Origin: Fuerstiella sp.
Lineage (GTDB): Bacteria > Planctomycetota > Planctomycetia > Planctomycetales > Planctomycetaceae
NCBI GenBank assembly: GCA_022447225.1
Contig: JAKVAZ010000006.1
Span: 733,559-797,558, forward strand
Direction of reading: 5' to 3'
DNA: 64,000 nucleotides
How positions within the stretch are numbered: position 1 is the first letter of the stretch; the number at the start of each line of letters is the position of its first letter. The notes below the pieces were generated by a model. It was not told the DNA's origin. It saw nothing but the letters and a program-made list of their open reading frames with translations, and did not search any database. The translations under genes and the position numbers were made by a program. Shown one piece after another: positions 49,564-60,479 of this stretch.

Positions 49564-50311
49564 GCGGAAACACGCGGCACAGCCGAGTGCGATGGCGCAC
49601 AACTCAGCGGTTCCCGCCCGTGCCACTCGTGTTCAATTCCCGTCATCAGAAGTGCGTTATCGAACTCAACAGATCCCTCCGGAAAAATACTTCGATTATC
49701 GAAATACGAAGATTCGCAGACAGACACATCAAGTGGTGCAACATGCCAGCCACGGATCCGCAGTTCAAGTCCATCGTACCCGTCGTTTGTGGACGACGGG
49801 GAGTATCCAAGGCTTCCGGATTCAAAGAAATCAGACACCTCCCGGACGGATTCGAAGACAGACCCTGTCGGCAGGCTCGATGCCGGAACTCCGTCCACGA
49901 GAACACGTGTATCGGAGTCGAGATTCTTCATAGCCACGTAATACTCATGATCTGACTCTCGTACAGTGAAGCGGGCGCGGTGGTGGACACCAGGAAAGAC
50001 CCGACCACCAGCCAGTACGTTGAGCCAGAAGGCGGAATCGCGTCGAGGGACGTAAACGCCTGTTTTGACACCATCCGGTGTATCCCATTTATCCGATGCG
50101 CCGCGTTTTCGGAAGCCACTCCTGCGAAACGAGGCAGAAAACGCGGACGAATTTGTTTGAGTCGGATCAGACAGATTCCGGCTACACCAAAGCCTCGAAC
50201 CAATTGAGGACGAAACGGCGCCGGCAATTGAGCAGCGAGAACATCGGACGCGATCCGGAAGTTAACAAGAATCCGTCGGTCAATCACACCCTGTATAACG
50301 GGTAATCTCAT
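49560..50311 (-). pseudogene. DUF2071 (YqjF-like) gene broken by one frameshift
   Basis: Two frames together make one DUF2071 protein. From the ATG at 50311: MRLPVIQGVIDRRILVNFR, FRPQLVRGFGVAGICLIRL, ENAAHRI, ending in frame at 50090. Two bases later another frame continues with WDTPDGVKTGVYVPRRDS, FWLNVLAGGRVFPGVHHRAR, then VAMKNLD onward to SVEFDNALLMTGIEHEWH at 49585. Exactly one base is missing in ATA-AA-TGG (50088-50092), in or beside an A run. No sequence is missing elsewhere, so the gene was recently intact, or the base is an assembly error. DUF2071 proteins resemble acetoacetate decarboxylase; function unknown. Confidence 0.75.
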
Positions 50312-50474
50312 AATCAGAGGTCTCATGATGCTGTGACGGAGTGCGTTTGACCCCTTGTCCGCGCAGCTTCAGGTATCACACAACCGGATCAGACTGTGAA
50401 GTCGAGGAAAAGCAGCTGTCACATGCCTGTCACAAACACAATACCGCAGAAACGACACTGAATTAACCGCTGCA

Positions 50475-51158
50475 TCAACGACGTGGGATTCGGATCGCCG
50501 CACCCACCCTCAGATGATGAGGACTGTCCATTCGGTCATGATTTGCCTGGTAAATTTCCTGATAAAGATCGGGAGAGCCCATTAATTTTTCAGCAATGCC
50601 CGACAGTGTGTCCCCGTAACGAATTGTATATTCGACATACTCCACCGCTGGCCTCTCCTCACTGCCGTGACCTGCTGCGTCGGCTTCATCAGCGAAGCTG
50701 ACAGAATCAGGTCCGACGGTCTCGGAAACGGTTTTATCAATCCCGGTGGCCTGAGCTGTCGGCGGGGCAAAAGGCGGCGATTCAGAGTCTGTTGGGGAGT
50801 GGAAATAATTTTTGGAATCTCCGTCACCGATGTTCGACCCTCTGGACAAATTCCCCTGTCCAATCGGAAGTACGACACCCGCGTCCTGCTGTTTGAACTG
50901 GTCGAACAACTCCGGAAGTGTCCACACATGGTTCGATTCATCAGGAACCACGTCCCGCTCATCAGCATAGATCGAAATATTGCGATCGCGCAGTCGCGAA
51001 TCGATCAATTCTTCGCGTTCAACCAGCGGGATTTTCTCTACAGACAGCGGCTCATTGCGAAAAAACAAAGCAGCAACAACGCCGATCAACAGGATTCCCA
51101 TTGCGAATCCAACCTTACGGTCTGCTGCCCAATCCGATTCGTTGGTCGCACCTGCCAT
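50475..51158 (-). CDS. Single-pass membrane protein with C-terminal LysM domain
   Basis: 227 residues. A short cytoplasmic start, one membrane helix (about 17-33, VGFAMGILLIGVVAALFF), a long disordered Ser/Asp/Pro linker (about 80-170), and a C-terminal LysM domain (about 175-224: YTIRYGDTLSGIAEKLMGS, DLYQEIYQANHD, LRVGAAIRIP) that binds peptidoglycan. Domain orientation predicts the LysM outside the inner membrane. AGGTG lies 8 bases before the ATG. It is divergent from the BBP7 gene. Confidence 0.9.
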   Translation of the reverse strand: MAGATNESDWAADRKVGFAMGILLIGVVAALFFRNEPLSVEKIPLVEREELIDSRLRDRNISIYADERDVVPDESNHVWTLPELFDQFKQQDAGVVLPIGQGNLSRGSNIGDGDSKNYFHSPTDSESPPFAPPTAQATGIDKTVSETVGPDSVSFADEADAAGHGSEERPAVEYVEYTIRYGDTLSGIAEKLMGSPDLYQEIYQANHDRMDSPHHLRVGAAIRIPRR

Positions 51159-51703
51159 TGAAGATTCACCTGCCCGCTGAATCCGGAACCTTTTTTACCG
51201 GTCGGCCGTGATCGACTTCGCGAAACATCGGAAAAAACCTGCCGGCACGGGAAAAGCCAAACCAGTATCTGCGCTGGTTTCGGGCTTGAAAGCAGGTTAA
51301 CCGGACAATCATCACCGATGGACTTCCACGCAATCGGTATCGGCACCCTGCATCAGACGAATGAGATCAATCGGCGAAAACTGCCGAACGCTGTTGAATC
51401 ACGACCGGCTGGCCGAATCAATACGTTTCGATCGATCAGTCAACGTCGGTGTCCGCTCGATTTAAACCACCTATTTTGTACAACCATCAAAATATGCAGC
51501 AGCGAAAGAATTGGACAAAAGTTAACAATCCCTACAAACCGATAGGACGACAGCAGACTGTGTTTTCCACGCGGTCGGTATGGTCACGGTTGTCTGACTT
51601 CTGTCTGCCTGATCAATCGTCTGGTTTCTGAAACTGAGCGATTGACTCGGATTACGGACAACAGGGTGCCCTCCCGACGAAAACGAGAAAAGGTCCGGTT
51701 CGC
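51159..51703. other. Divergent intergenic region
   Basis: Holds the promoters of the LysM and BBP7 genes. AT-rich around 51470-51530. AAAAGG at 51688-51693 is the BBP7 ribosome binding site. No recognisable gene, repeat or hairpin. Confidence 0.4.
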
Positions 51704-52987
<1,284 letters not shown>

Positions 52988-53016
52988 GACGAAGAACGAG
53001 ATTGCAGTCCACATTC

Positions 53017-53054
53017 AAAAACCCTGCCGGCAGCTGGTGCCCTGCAGGGTTTTT
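53017..53054 (+). terminator. Intrinsic terminator after the BBP7 gene
   Basis: An 11-bp stem (AAAAACCCTGC with GCAGGGTTTTT) closes a loop that can itself pair (GGCA with TGCC). The right arm ends in five T. It starts about 30 bases after the BBP7 stop and is the clearest terminator in the window. Confidence 0.85.
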
Positions 53055-53357
53055 CCCTGCGCGGTGACCATATCGTCCGAATCCATGTCCGATCTCGAAA
53101 ATGTGAGCAAGAGTTCACATCGGAAACACCACGATCAACAGCCTGCAGAGGCATTGATCACCAACAAACAAACACGCGTCGGCAATACGACCGGTCTCCC
53201 GACTGGTGACGCACCAAGTTGACAGGACGCCCCCAAAAATTCATCCGTCAGCAGAACGACCGGCCGGAAATCCCTGGAAAACACTCAATTGCGAGCAATT
53301 TCTCGGAAAAGCTGGCACATTCCGTCGAATTTAGAGACAATACGTTCAGGTGATGTA

Positions 53358-53403
53358 AAGGGAGGTGATGGCGAGTGCCCGCCTCTCTGAACGCTGTCGT
53401 TAA
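53358..53403 (+). other. Strong Shine-Dalgarno with an 11-codon frame upstream of the third DUF1501 gene
   Basis: AAGGGAGG (53358-53365) is followed closely by an ATG (53368) opening an 11-codon frame (MASARLSERCR) that stops at 53403, 20 bases before the DUF1501 ATG. The DUF1501 gene has no comparable ribosome binding site of its own. It could be a leader peptide giving translational coupling; the spacing to the ATG is short, so this is tentative. Confidence 0.3.
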
Positions 53404-53423
53404 CGCGTGTGCGAGTCGAACCT

Positions 53424-54803
53424 ATGAATACAGCAAAGTCGGTTTCGTCAAATCCCATGGCTCGTCGCAGTTTTTTCCAGGCAGGATCGCTGGCCCTGGG
53501 TGGCCTGGGTCTCAGTGATTTGCTGCAGGCGCGGGCGCAGGCAAAAGAAGATCGAGTGGCAGCGGCCGATACATCTGTGATTTTGATTTGGCTGCAGGGC
53601 GGGCCGAGTCACATGGAAACGTACGACATGAAGCCGGACGCCCCTCTGGATTACCGAGGATTATTGTCACCAATTCCCACGGTCGTACCAGGGCTGGATG
53701 TCTGTGAGTATCTTCCCATGCATGCTGCGGTGGCGGATAAATTCACGATCATCCGATCGATCGCACACAATTTTGCCAATCACGCGGGAGGAGCCGGGCG
53801 GTTTCTTTCAGGTTACAATCCTCTGAGAGTCCTCGATCCCAAGGCACAGTTTCCGTGTCTCGGTCCTGTCGTATCAAAAATGCTGGATGGCCGTCGTGAT
53901 CCAGCCATGCCGCGGTATGTTGCCTCTTCTCAAAACGTGTATGGAGGTGGCGGCGCCGGTCTTGGGCCGGCTTACCTGCCGTTCACGGTTGGTGGTGATC
54001 CGAATTCACCGGATTTTAAAGTCAACAATTTGTCGCTGGCCCCCGCGATGAAGACCCGACTTGACGATCGACGTTCCTTGCTCACTTCAATCGATGATCT
54101 TCGGCGGGAGGTCGATTCGTCAGGTCTGATGGATTCAATGGATCAGTTCAACCGGGAAGCCGTCGATCTGCTAACCAGCAAAAAAGCCAGGGAGGCATTC
54201 GATCTGTCAAAGGAAGATCCCAAACTCCGTGACAGGTATGGTCGCCATAAATGGGGCCAGCGAGCTCTGCTGGCACGCCGACTGGTCGAAGCGGGTACCA
54301 GTTTCGTCACCATGCAAATGCAGAATCCGGGCATTCCCGGCGGGATTGGAAACTGGGATATCCACGCGGTCAATGGCCACTTGTATGATGATACCCGCGC
54401 CCGCCTGCCAGTGTTCGATCGGGCCATTTCGACTTTGGTTCAGGATATCTACGATCGTGGCCTGGACAAAAAGGTGATGTTGATTGTAACAGGTGAATTC
54501 GGCCGTACCCCGCGGATCAATTCGCGAAAGGGAACAGCATCAAAAGTCCTTCAGCCAGGCCGTGACCACTATCCGTACGCGATGTCAGTCCTTGTCGCCG
54601 GGGCCGGCATGGAAACCGGTCAGGTTGTCGGATCGACAACCGCCAAGGGTGAACGACCAAAGACCCGCCGACTGGATCCCAACGATTTGCTGGCAACCGT
54701 TTATCAACATCTGGGCATTGACCATCAGGCCATGGTTCCGGACACCAGCGGGCGTCCCGTTCCGCTCATCCCGCACGGCGAGCCAATTCGCGAGTTGTTA
54801 TAA
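53424..54803 (+). CDS. Tat-exported DUF1501 protein (third of three)
   Basis: About 459 residues. Twin-arginine signal MARRSFFQAGSLALGG, then DUF1501 landmarks LIWLQGGPSHMETYDMKPDAP, CEYLPMHAAVADKFTIIRS, GNWDIHAVNGH, TGEFGRTPRIN, GRDHYPYAMSVLVAGAG and PLIPHGEPIRELL. An in-frame GTG lies 15 bases upstream (53409) without a ribosome binding site. Like the other two copies it has no DUF1549/DUF1553 neighbour. Convergent with the PQQ-like gene downstream. Confidence 0.9.
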   Translation: MNTAKSVSSNPMARRSFFQAGSLALGGLGLSDLLQARAQAKEDRVAAADTSVILIWLQGGPSHMETYDMKPDAPLDYRGLLSPIPTVVPGLDVCEYLPMHAAVADKFTIIRSIAHNFANHAGGAGRFLSGYNPLRVLDPKAQFPCLGPVVSKMLDGRRDPAMPRYVASSQNVYGGGGAGLGPAYLPFTVGGDPNSPDFKVNNLSLAPAMKTRLDDRRSLLTSIDDLRREVDSSGLMDSMDQFNREAVDLLTSKKAREAFDLSKEDPKLRDRYGRHKWGQRALLARRLVEAGTSFVTMQMQNPGIPGGIGNWDIHAVNGHLYDDTRARLPVFDRAISTLVQDIYDRGLDKKVMLIVTGEFGRTPRINSRKGTASKVLQPGRDHYPYAMSVLVAGAGMETGQVVGSTTAKGERPKTRRLDPNDLLATVYQHLGIDHQAMVPDTSGRPVPLIPHGEPIRELL

Positions 54804-54909
54804 GAGTTCGTGCCGGCACTGCAGTTTCCTGCGATCCCTCTGTCTGAACCCAGGCTGTCAGAACACGGCCACTGACTCATCAGACACAGTTGTCCGGATT
54901 TCGACTTAG

Positions 54910-56274
54910 CTACGAGTTATCCTTTAGGCTGTAACACACGATCGACTGACCGTTTCGAAGGTACAGTCGTCTATCCGACACAGCAGGAAATGTCCACACG
55001 ACGTTGCGTTTTCCTATGACTTCAATTGGGTCAATCGCATGGAACCGACCCGTTTCAGTGTAGCCCTGTGGAGTGAGGGTTGCCGAAATCAGGTCACCGG
55101 TGTCGCTAAGGATCAAATATCCGTTTTCCGTTTTAATCAGGAACGCGGAGGCGTTTGATTTTCCCCGGAGGCCGTCTTCTCCGGACGTCGGGCGAGCTGT
55201 CTGCCAAATGCGTTTGCCGTCCGATGCCCGTGCGCAAACAAGCGCTCCGCTGTGAGTGTCAGCGCCGTACAGGTAGCCTTGGTCAAAGACTGCCGCAGAG
55301 GTCGCCAGATAGATGGAATTACGAGGATTTCCTCGCCATAAGACTTCCGCCTCGGGACGATCATCTGCCAGCCGAAACATCCCTGAAACTCGACTCACTC
55401 CCGAAGCATACAGCAAATTTCCCTCGTGAATCGGCGGAAGAATGGACATACCGAATCCCGGTTTCAAAGGGTGATTCCAGTATTCGTAACCAGTCGCCGG
55501 ATTCAGGCTGTGCAGTGTATCCGGATCCCAGATCAGCAACTGGTCGGTTCCGCCGGCCCGAATCACTGTCGGTGAACAATAGCCGGTTGCGGATGCGGAC
55601 AGGCTGCGCCAGTGCTCCTGACCGGTTCTGCGATCAAAGGCAACCACCAGAGTGCCCTCGCCTCCCACCAGACAAATCACCGTTTCCCTGTAGATCAGCG
55701 GTGCCGCTGAGTGTCCCCAGTGGGGAGTTTCAGCACTGTAGTCCTTTGTGAAGTCGGAATCCCACACAACTTTTCCCGAATCTGCATGCAGACAAATCAG
55801 GTTTCCTTCAGCACCGAGACTGTAAACCAATCCATCGTAAATCGTGGGTGTCACTCGAGGCCCACTGCCATACGAAACAGCGTACGGCCGATTGTATTTG
55901 TATTCCCAGACGGGCGTGCCCCGGACAGCGTCAAAACACAGAACGCGTTCTGTCCCCTTAAGATTGTCACGACTGCCTGGATTGTTCGTTACATCCCCGG
56001 ACGCCTTCACGTAGTCCGTCACGTAGACCCGCCCATTGACAACCGCCGCTCCCGAGTAGCCTAAATTGACCGGTTGCTCCCAAAGCTTCAGCAAACCGCC
56101 GTCGGGGATCCGGGTGATAATTCCGGACTCGCGCAGCACTCCGTCTCGAGTGGGGCCGTTCCACTGAGGCCAGTCGTCTGCCGAAGCCTGTATGGCCTGA
56201 ACAGCCAGTAACAGCAGTAGTTCAAAAACACAATTCCGGCGAAGAAATGCAGAGGGCAGCATATTGGCATCCAT
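54910..56274 (-). CDS. Exported PQQ-binding-like beta-propeller protein (second)
   Basis: 454 residues, with signal peptide (ELLLLLAVQAIQASA) then DDWPQWNGPTRDG and repeated propeller blades: RVLCFDAVRGTPVWEYKYNRPY, GNLICLHADSGKVVWDSDF, VVAFDRRTGQEHWRSLSAS, DTLHSLNPATGYEYWN, LVCARASDGKRIWQTARP. Similar in plan to the copy at 13985 but not close in sequence. It may be a structural or glycan-associated propeller. The start is uncertain: ATG 56274, or ATG 56262 which has GGAT 7 bases upstream, or GTG 56283. Confidence 0.85.
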   Translation of the reverse strand: MDANMLPSAFLRRNCVFELLLLLAVQAIQASADDWPQWNGPTRDGVLRESGIITRIPDGGLLKLWEQPVNLGYSGAAVVNGRVYVTDYVKASGDVTNNPGSRDNLKGTERVLCFDAVRGTPVWEYKYNRPYAVSYGSGPRVTPTIYDGLVYSLGAEGNLICLHADSGKVVWDSDFTKDYSAETPHWGHSAAPLIYRETVICLVGGEGTLVVAFDRRTGQEHWRSLSASATGYCSPTVIRAGGTDQLLIWDPDTLHSLNPATGYEYWNHPLKPGFGMSILPPIHEGNLLYASGVSRVSGMFRLADDRPEAEVLWRGNPRNSIYLATSAAVFDQGYLYGADTHSGALVCARASDGKRIWQTARPTSGEDGLRGKSNASAFLIKTENGYLILSDTGDLISATLTPQGYTETGRFHAIDPIEVIGKRNVVWTFPAVSDRRLYLRNGQSIVCYSLKDNS

Positions 56275-56650
56275 GGCGGGCACGTGGTGTTTTTATATAC
56301 CGTACAGAAAGCTGAACGGTGCTGCGAGTTTGGTTTTGCAGTCTGCTGACCTGTTCTGGCGGAAGACTCTGAATCTGGTCATGATAATCTGACGAAACCT
56401 CGTGAGATTCTCACCATTGCAGCGCATTTGTCACCCTCGTTCCGCTGCCTTTTACGTCGTCAGGCTCGCGTCCGTCTGATGGTAACCAACCACGGATCAC
56501 TGTGCTGGAGTCCCGATCCTGTTTATCCTGTCAGCGTGAGTTGATTACTGATTTAAGATCGATTGACTAACCTGATATGTTCCGACACACAGTGACCGTA
56601 TGCTGAGAACGAGTTCCCGGCCGGCTGAATGGCAAGGGGTCTGAAATACG
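56275..56650. other. Divergent intergenic region
   Basis: Between the PQQ-like gene and the next gene to the right. A TATATA word on the minus strand near 56297 may be the -10 box of the PQQ-like gene. AAGGGG at 56634-56639 lies 11 bases before the next ATG. No gene or repeat recognised. Confidence 0.35.
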
Positions 56651-57196
56651 ATGACATCATTGAAGCAGCAATTTGTCCGGCAAAATTTCTCCAACGCCTA
56701 CCAGTTGGTAGACGGGGAAGCCATGCATTCCAGTCATGGCAGCCGGTTTCAGATCCCTCCTTCCGTGATCAGGCGGCACGTTGGTACCGGCCACTTCGTT
56801 GAAGTCCGAATTGATTCACCTCGATTTTCTGTGCACAAAGACGATGCCGAACTGTGTACGTGTCCTTCCTGTCATGGCGAGATGTCTAAGCCGATTCTGA
56901 GACACGACCATCCAGCCACTCTGGTACCGACGACTCCGCAAAACATCCCGTCGCGAGGCTGGGGAGAAGATTTCTGGGTACGGATCACAGAAAGTGAAGA
57001 CGACTATCTCAAAGGAGTCGTGGATAATCCGCTGATTGAGACTCGACTGCATAACATTCATTGCGGGGACAAACTTGTCCTGCAGCAAAAGCACATACTC
57101 GCAGTACATGCCAGTCATCGAGAAGACCTGGTACTCCGTATGAGTGCTGAAGAATTAAAGGAACTCGCGTTGTGGCTTGGCTCGATCAAGGACTAA
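56651..57196 (+). CDS. Conserved-looking cytoplasmic protein of unknown function, Cys cluster
   Basis: 181 residues without signal peptide or membrane helix. A cluster CTCPSCHG (Cys 69, 71, 74) resembles half of a metal site. From about 105 the text FWVRITESEDDYLKGVVDNP and GDKLVLQQKHILAV follows the pattern of DUF2314-like domains (FWV... G-V-x-D-N-x-P ... G-D), which I offer as a tentative relationship. The N-terminus contains a His-rich stretch. It is followed by an ABC exporter gene in the same direction. Confidence 0.6.
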   Translation: MTSLKQQFVRQNFSNAYQLVDGEAMHSSHGSRFQIPPSVIRRHVGTGHFVEVRIDSPRFSVHKDDAELCTCPSCHGEMSKPILRHDHPATLVPTTPQNIPSRGWGEDFWVRITESEDDYLKGVVDNPLIETRLHNIHCGDKLVLQQKHILAVHASHREDLVLRMSAEELKELALWLGSIKD

Positions 57197-57418
57197 AGCG
57201 ACCACCAGAGACGAGCGATCCCGAATCATCTTAGCGGTGACCCCAGCTACAAAATCAAAAGAGCATCGAATCGGTATCCGGCGCAAAAAACGCAACCGAT
57301 TATGCTTGAGGGCAGCCCAAAGCCAACAGGCCACCAATCGTCTAACCTGGTCTCCGGTCCGAATAAATGCCCGAGGAGACCTCTAATCCCAAAACCGAAT
57401 CACTAACGGAGAAATCTA

Positions 57419-59155
57419 TTGGTTGTGTTTCTGAGTCGAATCTGGAACTGGCTGGCGGCTGATCGGCGATTGATCCTGTGGTCGTTCGCGTTTGGCTTCA
57501 TTTTCACAGGTCTGGGCATCATTCCGCCGCTTTTGGTGCGACAAATGATCCGCGGTCTGGAACAACCTCAGGCAGCTCAGGGGTTTGTCTGGCTGGCTCT
57601 GACTGTTGCCGGTGTTTATCTGCTTCGCGGTATGTCGCGATATTTTTACGGACTGATGTCTCACATCGCCGCCTACCGTACGCTACACCGATTGACCAAT
57701 GCCGTTTATGCCCACCTGCAGCGTCAGCCTCCGTCCTATCAAAGCCGTCGACACTCCGGTGGACTTGTGGCTCGAACGATTGGAGATGTACAGGCGGTTG
57801 AGGACTTCATTGCACACGGAATTCCGGAAACATTGCTGGCGATCGTCATTCCGATCACAATGAGTGTCGTCCTGTTCCTGCTGAACTGGAAACTGGCAGT
57901 GATCGCGTTGCTGCCTCTTCCCATTGTCGCTGCGGCAGCCTATGTACTGACCACGCGGGTGAGAAATTCCTGGAGGAATGTGCGCCATCGTTTCGCCGAG
58001 CTTTCTGCACAGATTCAGGATCATTTGTCCGGGCTGCCGGTGATTCAGTCGTTCACCGCAGAGTCCGCAGCGGCATCACGAATTGACCGTGAAAGCCGTC
58101 AATACCGCGACAGCATCATCCATGCCAATACGTGGTCGCTGTTACCCGCCGGATTGATCGAAGCCTCAAGCGGAGCTGGCCTGGTACTCATCGTACTCAG
58201 CGGAATATGGATGACCGGAAACGGCCCGATGCAGATTGATGTGGCTGACCTCGTGGTCTTCCTGATGTATCTGGGCCAGATTTTCTTGCCGTTTCTCCGG
58301 CTGGCCAACATGACGGAAAACCTGCAGAAAGCAGCAGCCAGCGCAGCCCGTGTTTTCGATTTGCTGGACGAACCACCGGAAATCGTCGGAAAACCGGACG
58401 CAACCGTCCCCTCACAGATGAGGTATGACATCACATTCGAGCAGGTAGATTTCAGCTACGAATCAGGCAGCCGGATTCTGAACGGAGCAAACTTCCACGT
58501 CAGCGAAGGAGAAACAGTTGCCCTGGTCGGTGCATCCGGTGTCGGCAAAACAACAGCCTGCCATTTACTCGTGCGCTTTTACGACGTGGATTTCGGAGCA
58601 GTACGACTCGGTTCCCACAATGTCCGCGACCTGCCACTGGATTTTTTGCGTAAGCAAATCGCACTGGTTTCGCAGGATGTCTTTCTGTTCAGCGGAACGA
58701 TTCGTGACAACCTTCGTCTGGGGAATCCAGATGCCGGTGATGAAGATATCCAGGCGGCTGCTCGTGCAGCTCGGGCCGATGAGTTTATTCTTTCTTTCCC
58801 TGACGGATACGACACCAGCGTTGGAGAGCGGGGGATCCGGTTGTCAGGCGGTCAAAAACAACGAATTGCGATCGCGCGGGCGTTGTTAAAGGACTCTCCT
58901 GTTCTCGTCTTTGACGAAGCCACCAGTGCCGTCGATGCAGAATCAGAGGCTGAAATTCGTGAAGCCGTACATCAGGCAACCAAAGGGCGGACGGTGTTGA
59001 TTGTCGCACACCGGGTATCGACCATCAGGGATGCAGACCGCATCGTTGTCTTCAAAGACGGTCGGGTCGTCGAAACAGGCACATGGAACGAACTGGTCGA
59101 ACAGCGAGGTCATCTGGCTGAGGTTTGCCGACTGCAGGAAGACGCGGTCTGGTAA
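57419..59155 (+). CDS. ABC exporter, MsbA/lipid-drug type (fused TMD-NBD half-transporter)
   Basis: 578 residues: six membrane helices in the first 320 residues, then an ATPase domain with Walker A GASGVGKTT, Q-loop ALVSQDVFLFSGTIRDNL, signature RLSGGQKQRIAIARAL, Walker B VLVFDEATSAVDA and H-loop VAHRVSTIRD. It acts as a homodimer; the family exports lipids, drugs or peptides. The TTG start is preferred because GGAG (57408-57411) lies exactly 7 bases upstream; a GTG at 57425 would be 13 bases away. The 220 bases before it hold an imperfect hairpin (57269-57301). Confidence 0.93.
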   Translation: MVVFLSRIWNWLAADRRLILWSFAFGFIFTGLGIIPPLLVRQMIRGLEQPQAAQGFVWLALTVAGVYLLRGMSRYFYGLMSHIAAYRTLHRLTNAVYAHLQRQPPSYQSRRHSGGLVARTIGDVQAVEDFIAHGIPETLLAIVIPITMSVVLFLLNWKLAVIALLPLPIVAAAAYVLTTRVRNSWRNVRHRFAELSAQIQDHLSGLPVIQSFTAESAAASRIDRESRQYRDSIIHANTWSLLPAGLIEASSGAGLVLIVLSGIWMTGNGPMQIDVADLVVFLMYLGQIFLPFLRLANMTENLQKAAASAARVFDLLDEPPEIVGKPDATVPSQMRYDITFEQVDFSYESGSRILNGANFHVSEGETVALVGASGVGKTTACHLLVRFYDVDFGAVRLGSHNVRDLPLDFLRKQIALVSQDVFLFSGTIRDNLRLGNPDAGDEDIQAAARAARADEFILSFPDGYDTSVGERGIRLSGGQKQRIAIARALLKDSPVLVFDEATSAVDAESEAEIREAVHQATKGRTVLIVAHRVSTIRDADRIVVFKDGRVVETGTWNELVEQRGHLAEVCRLQEDAVW

Positions 59156-59433
59156 ATTCAACAATGACATCAAACGAAGACACTGTTCGACTGAAATCAA
59201 AACTATCTCCACGTGCGTCTGACTGTTGTTCAGCCGGTCGCAACGTGAGAAACTTGGGTTGTCTGCAGCAACGTTCAGTCGATGGGTTGCCGGATGCAGT
59301 CTCGATGCTCATACGACCCGCAGCATGTGTCGGTCCTGTCTGGTAAGGGACCGTTTTTGACTGGGTCAGCTTCCATTGAATCTCCACAAACCTGATACGG
59401 AATTGATTCCTCGCCCCCGGAAAGACACAGGTA

Positions 59434-60471
59434 ATGCGCATCGTTCAGTTTGAAATCCCCGGTCAGGGCCGCCGCACCGGCATCGTCGAAGACGATGCTG
59501 TCATTGACCTGACGTCGGTACGCCCCGCATGGCTGAGAACAATCGACATATTTCACGAATCGGACAGGATGGGCCGACCATTCAGCGAGTTACCAATCGA
59601 AGCAGCCAGACAGTCAGCCGTGAATCGGCTCGACTATCAATCGCTGCTCAGCGCCCACCCCGGCGGCGATATTCCGTTCCTCCATCCACCGCTTGACGCG
59701 GCAGACCTGCATCGCGTCACCATCACGGGAACCGGACTCACTCATCTGGGCAGCATGCAGTCACGTGACAGCATGCATGCGCAGGAATCCGAGGATCAGA
59801 CACAAATGACGGATTCAGCCAAAATGTTTGCAATGGGCCTCCGAGATGGAAAACCGACCGCAGGTCGGCGCGGAGTATCACCGGAATGGTTCTATAAGGG
59901 AAACGGTCACAATCTGCGTGGACATCACTGGACTTTGCAGCTACCAGGATTTGCAGATGACGGTGGCGAAGAAGCTGAAATCGTGGGTTGCTACGTCATC
60001 GACCTGCGGGGCATCCCGCGACGGATCGGTTTTGCACTGGGCAATGAATGGTCAGATCACGCCACTGAACGGATCAATTACCTTTATCTGGCACCGTCCA
60101 AGCTCAGACAGTGCGCCGTTGGGCCCGAATTAGTAACAGACCTCGATTTTCAGGAACAGAAGCTCCATTGTGAAGTGATCCGTGACGGAGAAACAATCTA
60201 CGAAAGCGGCGAATTACTGACAGGCGAACAGCACATGTGCCATTCACTTGCAAATTGCGAGGACCATCATTTCAAGTATCCACAACATCGCATTGTCGGT
60301 GACGTTCATTTGCATTTTTTCGGCACAAGCAAATTGAGCTATGGAGAACGCGACTGGAAATATCAGGAAGGCGACGAGGTTCGGGTCATTCCTGATTTCG
60401 GTGCCGCCCTCATCAACACGGTTCATGCAGACGGTGAAGCGGCTTCCGTCGTTGCTGTTCAGCCGGTGTAG
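59434..60471 (+). CDS. FAH-family protein of the AraD1 type
   Basis: 345 residues. The C-terminal two thirds are a fumarylacetoacetate hydrolase-type domain with GFALGNEWSDHA, NYLYLAPSKLRQCAVGPEL, GEQHMCHSLANCEDHHFKYP and HRIVGDVHLHFFG; these are hallmarks of the AraD1 subfamily, whose better-known member is 2-keto-3-deoxy-sugar acid dehydratase in pentonate breakdown. Conserved His and acidic residues for metal binding are present. No signal peptide, so cytoplasmic. It is convergent with the secreted paralogue B gene, only 8 bases apart. Confidence 0.88.
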   Translation: MRIVQFEIPGQGRRTGIVEDDAVIDLTSVRPAWLRTIDIFHESDRMGRPFSELPIEAARQSAVNRLDYQSLLSAHPGGDIPFLHPPLDAADLHRVTITGTGLTHLGSMQSRDSMHAQESEDQTQMTDSAKMFAMGLRDGKPTAGRRGVSPEWFYKGNGHNLRGHHWTLQLPGFADDGGEEAEIVGCYVIDLRGIPRRIGFALGNEWSDHATERINYLYLAPSKLRQCAVGPELVTDLDFQEQKLHCEVIRDGETIYESGELLTGEQHMCHSLANCEDHHFKYPQHRIVGDVHLHFFGTSKLSYGERDWKYQEGDEVRVIPDFGAALINTVHADGEAASVVAVQPV

Positions 60472-60479
60472 TATGCCTC

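Noticed and set aside
57177..57386. 69-codon basic plus-strand frame before the ABC exporter
   Set aside because: Arg/Lys-rich text without motifs; it overlaps the end of the preceding gene and has no ribosome binding site of its own.
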